From the NCBI GenBank assembly GCA_003952965.2, contig CM025854.1, forward strand, positions 27,619,462 to 27,683,461: DNA of 64,000 nucleotides, read 5' to 3'. Below the pieces are notes generated by a model. It had not been told where the DNA came from. It did not search any database and was given only the letters and a program-made list of their open reading frames with translations. Source of the DNA: Morella rubra. Taxonomy: Eukaryota; Streptophyta; Magnoliopsida; Fagales; Myricaceae. Both the position numbers and the translations under genes were made by a program. Of this stretch, positions 49,198 to 64,000 are shown piece after piece. Positions within the stretch are counted from its first letter, which is position 1. Each line of letters starts with the position of its first letter.

Positions 49198-51178
49198 AAA
49201 TGTGATCATCAATCAGATTCGGTTTGAGATAAACATTCTATGTATGTATGATTTACACTTACCTAAGCATTAATGCATTTCCCGTCCCAAAAGCAATAAT
49301 CCAAATTTGGCTAGAGAGACTCTATATTATGCTTTATACTTACCTAAATGTTCGTTTTAATGCATTTACCGCCCCAAAATCATCAATCATATTCGATAGT
49401 GAGGACGAGATTCTATATTATAATTTATACTTACCTAACTATTGTTTTAATGCATTACCCCCCAAAATGTGATCATCGATTAGATTCTGTTATGACTCTT
49501 TACTACTATAATAAAAGAAAGGACACCCGAACCTACTCCCTTACCACTGGAGCCGCCGACAGACCTTCTCTTCTTACTAGGCACACTCACTCAAGCACAT
49601 CTACGACTACTTGCTTTCCTGGCTTACCGTACTGACCAAAAACCGACACAGTGCCCACAAGAGGACTAGATTCTATATTATGATTTATACTTACATACGG
49701 ATTGTTTTAATGCATTTATTGCCCCAACTTGAGGTGTTTAAGTTCAATAATTTAAAGATCAAGTTGCTTTATGGATTAGTTAGTACAAAAATCCAAACAC
49801 TCTTATCAACTAAAAAAATTAGGTCAAGTTTATTAAATTTATGACCTCAACTAAATTGTTTTGTTAGATGAAAACATCCAAAAAGTTTATTGTGGACCAC
49901 AATAAATAAGAACACTCATTTACTGCTCAAATTTAACTAAGGAAAACATCCAAGGAGCCATACATTTATTGATCTATTTAATACGTAATAAAATAATATA
50001 CAGAAAAGATTGAAATAATTTCACTATGAACCGATCGGGCTAGTATTTTTATAAGAAATCTCTAGCCAATCTTCTCGCAAAAGATATTTTTTTAACATCA
50101 TGCTATTTTTTATTATTTAATATTAGTATAATTTATTTAATATCTAGTGAAATAAGTTGCCAGATTGAAAGTGCTACTATGGAAAGTGGCCTGGAGTATT
50201 TTACCCACGTCTGACAGACTCGCACAGATTATATCTTCTCCCTGCCTTTTCTGTAACGGGGCTACCAAATCAGATACTCACTTATTTACCTCGTGACCGC
50301 TCTCCCGTATTATTTGGCGCGAATCTCCCCGAGCCAAGGACATTTCGGAGTGGATTTCTCTTATTCTTCAACCTCATCATCGGCTGCCGGCTGGGCATGG
50401 AGCTCAACATGCCCACAATCTACCTTAGACTTAACTTGTTCTGAGATAGACTCGTTATTGTTTAAAATAGTTCGAGTGGTTTACAAAAGAAAAAGAAAAA
50501 GGGGTACGTTGGAAGAAAACTTCCGAAAAGCAACCTGTCAATGCTGCAAAATATTCATTCGATTATCACCTAATCTTATAACATGATCAAGTGAGAGTGT
50601 TGCAATTTGAGCTGATCATCATAACAATGGTCCTCATATACAATCACATTCCTTGGACGATGATGTACTTCTATGATGAGATAAACTAAGTGACGTGTAA
50701 ATTCGAAACAAGATGATTTTTCGTATGGTTATAACGCTTCCTGAAGTGTTGCGATGAAAACTATAAATAGATGTAGAATAGTTTCATCCAATCTCTTTCA
50801 TTCTTGACAACCTCTTTAACTTTGGTCATAAATTTCTCACCCTCATGAAAAGATTCACCCATGTTCATTCAATTCAATAGTTTGATAAATGATTCTTCAA
50901 AAGCCAACATTTATTGATATATTTAACATGTAATGAAATTTGATAAACATGTACTATGCGACAAAATCCAACAAGCTAACTATTCAGCTATGCTTATGCC
51001 ATAAAAGATTAGGAGGCTTATTTTAAATTTTTAGCAAAGTAAAGTAAGTTAGGAAGAAAACTTGCAAAAGGTTTGCAACCTGACAATGTTGTTGTCTTCA
51101 TCTCTCTGTCGCAAAATATTAATTAGTTTAATTATTACCTATATATGGTGGAAGAATTAATCCCTTTACCTTAAGAGT
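49198..51178. repeat. 1.9-kb direct duplication, copy 2
   Basis: This is the second head-to-tail copy. Its left 200 bases carry several small deletions relative to copy 1, for instance where copy 1 has aagggttgttttaatgc this copy has aagcattaatgc. At 50470-50630 and 51127-51178 it contains bases missing from copy 1. No recognisable transposase, LTR or coding gene was found in either copy. Confidence 0.9.
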
Positions 51179-52419
51179 ACCATTTCCTTCTTTTCTTTAA
51201 TGCATGGCTTCCCTGGCATAGGCTATGGCAATCCATCGTTGAGGAAAGAGCAAAGAATAGTAGTAGTGTGGTCGTAGTACCTCTTTGATATCCGCATTGC
51301 TCTTTAGGCTTGATTGGTGAGAGTAGATAATAAAAAGTTGGTATCTTTTTGCACGTTCAATGAATACTTTGTAGAAGAGACAAATCCAGCAAAAAGATTA
51401 TCTTCTTTTTAATATCCTTTTTATGTGCATGGACCAATTTGACTGTGGAACTTTTGCTTTGTTTTCTTTCGTCGTTTCCTTTTTTCCTTAATATTCTCAG
51501 TATGGATGAAACTCGCCAAACATATGAGAATATGGTATTTAGCCTTAATTCGGCAATAAATATAGTGACTTTGACACTAACGCCACTAATAAACCAACCG
51601 GTCTAGTGCAGTGCTACAAGGCTTTCGAGGGTAATTTGGTGGTTCTGCCGGACTCTGGTTCCATTGCCGGAAGATAATTACAAATATAAAGTAAGAAATT
51701 CAGCCCACATAAGGAAAGTCCCCCCTCCTGTTTGTCGAGTCAAGTTGTCAAACGGAGAGGATGTTTATTTCTGTCGAAGACGATGACCTTCACTTTTTCA
51801 GTCTCCTCTAACGTACGACATATGTACGGTGTCGACTGGAGATACAAAGAAATGATGCAGGTGGTCAAGTAGGAGTCTTTTCGTTTTATTCATCGCAGCC
51901 GTCATTATCATCTCCTTCTTAATGAACGTGAAGGCAAAGGAATAGAAGACCGCGAGAGTTTTTGTTTACAAGCACCTTTCACTAAAAGTTCTCTTTTTAG
52001 CAGTAAAATTGTTTTCCTCGTTTGGCAGCTTTTTTTGCATGGCGTATCTCGCTTCCCTCGATTTTCGCCGACTTCTCCTAGGATTTGAGCTGTTACTTGG
52101 GTGCAGTACTTTCGTTAGCCTGTGATCTCGTCAAAAACTACGATTTCCTACTGAACGTTGTGCCCAAAAAAATCCAAGACCCAGACCCACCAGCGCAAGT
52201 TATCCCTCTATCTCTCTCTCTCTCTCTCTCGGGTAGTTTGGTGGTAATTTGCTGTCCTTTTCTGGAGTTGACCTGTGAGGCTGTGAGACGCCATATATGT
52301 CATATACCTCTATATTTTCTAAAAAAGCACATGTATACAAGTTTTACATATACAGAAGAACTCCGAGAGAAAAAGCTTTGGCATTTAAGGTGGTCTTATT
52401 GCTTTAGTGTGCCTGACGA
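51179..52419 (+). other. Upstream region of the HD-Zip IV gene
   Basis: This is the promoter and 5' UTR of the downstream transcription factor gene. It includes a (TC)n run at 52210-52230. I looked for an exact L1-box (TAAATGYA), expected upstream of epidermal HD-Zip IV genes, and found none in this stretch. The closest is taaatgcc on the minus strand near 52380. An open frame at 52085-52525 overlaps the true start in another frame and is not a gene. Confidence 0.5.
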
Positions 52420-55400
52420 ATGGATTTTCGGACGGGAAGTGGCGGTGGCTCAGGTGATGAACAAGAAGCTTCCAATACTCGCAAGGGGAGGAAGTCTTAC
52501 CATCGCCACACTGCTCAACAGATAGAGCAACTTGAAACGTACGTAAGAAGTACCTGCAATTCCATAAGTGATATATTGTTCATATGAAGGAGCTATTCAA
52601 GTTTTGTCTAATTTGTAAGGAGATATTGGTTGTCGCATGGCCTTCTCTTGGGGGGCTGGCCAGCTTAATAATCTGTATGATTTGGGTTGCAATGAGGGTG
52701 TTCAATTCACGTGACTATTGATGGTTATCCCGGATCTTGGTGCTGAAACTCCTCCTCTTGTAGTCGTTCTGGTCCAGCTTTCATTTTTATTCACGTGCAA
52801 GCCCTCTATTATGCTTCTGACCTTTTACTGTAACTATGTGTTTGTCTTTCATTGATGGATCTCTGATTGAACTGTTTACTTTCTAAGGCTAAAGGATACA
52901 GATGGGTAAAATGCTTTTCATTTACTCTTATTTTTTTCTTGGATGTCTCGGATGATAGTTTTACTTCACGAGGAATTTTCCCCATCTACTTGTATTGCGC
53001 CCTCTCTAATGGTGATGGGGTTAATTTTCAATTTGTGTGATGAAGATTCTTCAAGGAATGCCCGCATCCAGACGAAAACCAGCGATGTCAGTTGAGCAGG
53101 GATCTTGGGCTTGAAGTCAAGCAGATCAAGTTCTGGTTTCAGAACAAGAGGACACAAACGAAGGTTGTCTTATTTTCCCAGTTTGATGTTCTGCGGAAGG
53201 GTAGAAATTTGACTTTCGAATAATGAAATCTCTGTCATGCTGATTCTCTGCCTTTTTCGTTCTCTTCAGGCTCAAACTGAGCGAGCAGATAACACTATTC
53301 TCCGGGCAGAGAATGAAAGAATCCAGTGTGAAAACCTTGCAATCAGAGAGGCACTGAAAAATGTGATTTGCCCAGCTTGTGGAGGTCCACCCTTTGGAGA
53401 AGAAGAACGACAACGTAGCCTACAAAAACTGCAGCTGGAGAACGCCCAATTGAAAGACGAGGCAAGTTTTGATTGTTGGAGCTTTAACCTTTTCTCTTTA
53501 TATGCCTCAGTGCCCGATTGAGCCTTTTCAATAAATTTGATTGCGTTTTGTAATGTGGACGATTCATTTTACTGATTTTCAGTGGGGAATGTTTTGCAGC
53601 ATGAAAAGGTATCCAGCCTTCTTGCCCAGTACATTGGCAAACCGATATCACAAATTCAAACACCGACTCCTGTACCTAGATCTTCACTGGATATATCTCC
53701 AGGAACTCCCCTGAACCAAAGACTGGGAACTTCTGCTGTTGATATAGACTTTAGTTCCAGTCCAGCAATTTCTAGCAATACTGCATTTCCATTCCAATTC
53801 AAAGGAATTCCAAATATGGAGAAGGCACTCATGTTGGAGACTGCTGTCAATGCCTTGGATGAAGTAACTAGACTTCTGCGACTCAACGAGCCTCTATGGA
53901 TCAAGGCCTCGGGTGATGAAAGATATTTTCTTCATCAAGACAGCTACGAAAAGCTATTCCCCAGGGCTAATCGCTTCAAGAATTCCGGTGCTCGTACCGA
54001 GTCATCAAAAGATTCAGGAATTGTGACCATGAGTGGAGTGCATTTAGTTGAGATGATTCTAGATTCGGTAAGAGCCCATGAACTCTTTCTTTTCATATAT
54101 CTCCTATGCCATGAAATTCCAAGTCTCATATTCTGGGAAAGGCATCAATCGATTAAGCAAAGTACTTGATTTCGCAGGAGAAATGGGTAGATCTTTTTCC
54201 CACAATTGTTACAAAAGCAAAGACAATTCATGCGCTCGAAACAGGAATATTAGGAAATTGGAGTGGTTCCTTGCAGCTGGTATGGTAGCCTTAAAATCCC
54301 CACCTTATTCAACGCTTAACTCGCTTTTGCTCACGCTTCTTTTATAGAATGCTCACTCATAAAGTCAAGGGGTCAAATGCAGATGCACGAACAAATGCAC
54401 ATTCTTTCACCTCTAGTGCCGCCAAGGGAATTCTACTTCCTTCGCCATTGTCAGCAAATTGAACTAGGAGTGTGGGTGATAGTGGACGTCTCTTATGATT
54501 TGTCCAAAGAGAATATCTCTCCCTCTCGTTCTTGGAGGCTTCCTTCTGGGTGCATGATTCAGGACATGCTCAATGGCTGCTCCAAGGTCAGTAACTTTTC
54601 AATCTCTCTAACCTGATGGGGAATTCAACAAAATTCAACATGGAGCGCACACACTTGTCAATTTAACAAGAAAACTAAAGAAAGGAAATTCCGAAGCGCT
54701 CTTCTTCTCTTTTACAGGTCACTTGGGTTGAACACGTGGAAGTGGATGATAAAACCCAAACTCATCGGCTCTTCAGAGATCTTATATGCAGTAGTAGTAC
54801 TGCTTATGGAGCACAGCGATGGATTGTTACTCTCAAGAGGATGTGTGAGCGATTTGCTTACTCCATGGCAGAAAATACACCTAGTCGTGAACTTGTTGGA
54901 GGTAACCTGGCATTAGCAACCCTCTCATTTGCCTTTTTTTTTTTTTCTCTTATCCACCTTCAATTAACTGCGATGGTTCTGTTAATGCTCTGCTCCAATG
55001 TCCAGTGTTTAGTTTGCCTGAAGGTAGAAGGAACATTATGACGCTTTCCCATAGGATGGTCAAGGATTTTTGTGGAACCTTGAGCATGTCAGGTAAACTG
55101 GATTTTCCTCATTTATCTGAAGTGCACAACAGCGGGGTTCGAATCGCCGTTCGTCACAGCACAGAACCAGGTCAGCCCAGTGGGATGATAGTCAATGCCG
55201 CTACATCTCTTTGGCTTCCCTTACCACCAGAGAACGTCTTCGACTTCTTCAGGGATGAGAAAACTCGAGTTCAGGTTGCAATTTCATTTCGTTGGTATTT
55301 CTGTTACTGCTTAAACACCAGTCGCATCTTGAAGCAATGCAACTGATCATAGTATGAATTCATTGTTGGCCAGTGGGATGTTCTCTCGAATGGAAATCCA

Positions 55401-56015
55401 GTGCAGGAGATTGCACACATCTCAAATGGAGCCCACCCGGGGAACTGTATCTCCATTATTCGGGTATTAATCTTTTTCTTTCTTTTTTTTAATATCCTAA
55501 TTTTTTGTACAAATGCTTAGAAACCAAGATGAAAGGATTCAACTTTCATGAAAGCGTAGGCTCGTTGAATATTACATTGAATTGCCTTTTATAAAATAAA
55601 TATATTCACCTGGGTGGTTTCTGTGAGGCAGCCTTTTATCCCTAGGGAAAACAACATATTGATGCTTCAAGAGAGCTGCATAGACACTCTGGGATCCTTA
55701 GTGGTCTATGCCCCCATCGACATACCGTCCATTAACGCAGCTATGAGCGGGGAGGATTCTTCGAACTTACCAATACTTCCATCAGGGTTCGTGATCTCCG
55801 GCGACGGCCGTCCGGACGTCGGAACTGGCGCTTCAACAAGCCGGAATTCTGGAAGGTCAAGAGGCTCGCTTCTTACGGTGGCTTTCCAGATATTGGTATC
55901 TAGCCCTTCATCTTCGAAGCAGCTCAATATGGATTCTGTGGCAACTGTGAATTCTCTTATCAGCTCCATTGTCCAGAGAATTAAGGCTGCTTTGAATTGC
56001 TCTGGTTTGGAATGA
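52420..56015 (+). CDS. HDG11: Class IV homeodomain-leucine zipper (HD-Zip IV) START transcription factor, HDG11-like
   Basis: Ten exons: 52420-52538, 53046-53163, 53270-53461, 53600-54067, 54178-54279, 54383-54586, 54718-54901, 55006-55274, 55374-55463 and 55632-56015 (709 aa; HDG11 is about 720). The homeodomain spans about residues 22-80, with [13 protein letters not shown] and helix 3 [14 protein letters not shown] zipper-loop-zipper follows with the CPAC pair of class IV proteins ([10 protein letters not shown]). The START lipid-binding domain runs from about residue 215 to 440 ([32 protein letters not shown]). The START-adjacent domain runs to the end ([30 protein letters not shown]). 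The product is a nuclear factor binding L1-type sites, expected in epidermal or trichome development. Intron 3 has a GC donor (GAG|GCAAGT, 53462). Assignment to the HDG11/HDG12 branch rather than another HDG is tentative. Confidence 0.93.
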
Positions 56016-56912
56016 CCAGTTTTTTGCTGACTTATGTGCTGCAGTTATACTTGGAGAACATACTTGTTGTTCTCTTTATTCGCCTTTTTACTTTTTTAAT
56101 TTTGAACTAAACTGCATTTAATTATACAAAACTATATCATGTTACAGAAAAGTTATATAGAAGAGCTCAGAGATGGAACTATTTTGGATCTACACTGCGT
56201 TCGTATTGTAAGTCCCTCTTTGTTTCAGTCAAAATAGAGAGAGCCTCATCCATTCTTGTAAGTTGCAAATAAATACAAACCATTCAAATAGACCTACAAA
56301 CTAGAAAGACCGACTTCTTCTAAGTTTTGCTAGGCTCACGACTGTAAGATGAACAGTGGTCTGTGCATGATGCACCAGCAAAAAGAGAGTTCGCCTCCTC
56401 AGATTCACAATCTTAGCGTTAGCGGTGTTATTTCTTCTGCAAGAGCCCCATGACGTATTGATTCGGCCCAAATTACAATAAAACCCAATCCTTGGATGGA
56501 ATGGGTGAAGCAACAGCCTGATTGGTGAGCACAAATATTACCGTTTACTTAACCAGCCGAAAAACATTTCTTCGCAACTATGGCCAAGAACTCATATAAC
56601 GGGCAACAAATTGTACTTGCGGCACTTCTTTCCATCACGCAATTATCCCGGATGAAATTTTACTGGTAACACATTTCCATAGCACTAAAAAATACGCGTA
56701 CTCGAGCAAGTAATGTCTATTGACTGGGGGAAAAGAAAAACTCATTTTGTCCAACTTTCTATGCTTCCCATCAAGTTTTCAAGCATGAAACAAACGGTGA
56801 CAACCTGCCCAAATCCTTGCATGTTTGAACACACTACAACCAAAACTGGGCTTTTATTTCCCTATCCAAATACACAGAAACTTTGCACAACATCTCCCAA
56901 CGAAGCTATCGC
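56016..56912. other. Convergent spacer between HD-Zip IV and UGPase genes
   Basis: This 0.9 kb holds the 3' UTRs of the two convergent genes. No exon, repeat or RNA gene is recognised. Confidence 0.6.
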
Positions 56913-63765
<6,853 letters not shown>

Positions 63766-64000
63766 TGCTCAGCGATACAAAGCTTCAATCTGAACCGGAA
63801 GATAGAAAGCTCAGAGAAAAGAGAGAGATTATCTTCTCGAAATTAAGAGCGACTGGGAGAGAACGTCAGTGTTTGTATTTATAGGGGACGATTTCTGTGT
63901 GCGTTGAAAACGACTGAGTTGGAGGAGTTTTGTGTGACGAGGTGGCAAGGATACGGTACTAGAAAGAAAAAGGACAAATGGAGCCTAATTGTAGCGGAAA
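63766..64000 (-). promoter_or_regulatory. UGPase promoter and 5' UTR
   Basis: On the minus strand a TATA box (ctataaata, at 63876-63884) lies about 110-120 bp upstream of the ATG at 63765, a normal distance. The interval between is purine/pyrimidine-biased leader. Upstream elements run off the window. Confidence 0.65.

Noticed and set aside
47416..50586. Duplicated open frames (47416-47754, 47730-47963, 48412-48597 and their copies) as possible tandem genes
   Set aside because: They are short, lie in tandem-repeat DNA, have no known motif, and are copied only because the DNA block is duplicated. Identical sequence is not evidence of coding selection.
52085..52525. 146-codon frame overlapping the HD-Zip IV start
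   Set aside because: It reads the first HD-Zip exon in another frame and covers the (TC)n leader. The homeodomain frame is the true one.

Overview
This 64 kb window is nuclear DNA of a flowering plant, most likely a eudicot. All nine recognisable genes are multi-exon plant genes with AT-rich introns and plant-specific features: a calmodulin-binding glutamate decarboxylase, a class IV HD-Zip/START factor and a plant-type UDP-glucose pyrophosphorylase. Species and chromosome cannot be named from sequence alone. No bacterial, viral, CRISPR or rRNA sequence was seen, and no intact tRNA gene.

Layout from left to right: the 3' part of a PRP38/SR-like splicing factor (+, to 3219); a TM9/nonaspanin Golgi-endosome membrane protein (-, 4825-8747); an intergenic stretch with an 88-bp tandem triplication and a SINE-like unit; a universal stress protein (+, 11029-11933); glutamate decarboxylase (-, 12470-18259); a gene-poor AT-rich spacer; an ABC1/ADCK (UbiB-type) atypical kinase (+, 22201-32748); cytosolic NADP-isocitrate dehydrogenase (-, 34474-40463); a spacer with a long-inverted-repeat element; an ARMC7-like armadillo protein (-, 44469-46592); a 5.8 kb spacer dominated by a 1.9-kb direct duplication; a class IV HD-Zip factor (+, 52420-56015); and UDP-glucose pyrophosphorylase (-, 56913-63765) with its TATA box near the right edge.

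I built the gene models by joining exons by hand from splice sites, reading frame and remembered family conservation. Each complete model keeps an open frame over its whole length and gives a family-typical protein: TM9 591 aa, USP 164 aa, GAD 497 aa, ABC1 560 aa, ICDH 412 aa, ARMC7-like 179 aa, HD-Zip IV 709 aa, UGPase 475 aa. The genes are unrelated housekeeping, metabolic and developmental genes, each with its own promoter. There is no operon or obvious gene cluster.

The most notable signals are not new protein families. They are: five GC-AG introns among 78 complete introns, spread over four genes; the 1.9-kb direct duplication whose copies alternate between apparent identity and dense small indels; a 0.68-kb element with two 112-bp inverted arms and a 7-bp candidate target-site duplication; a LINE 3' fragment with a 15-bp target-site duplication inside the kinase gene; and a 33-base pure G run in a UGPase intron. 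I found no convincing undescribed multi-gene system.
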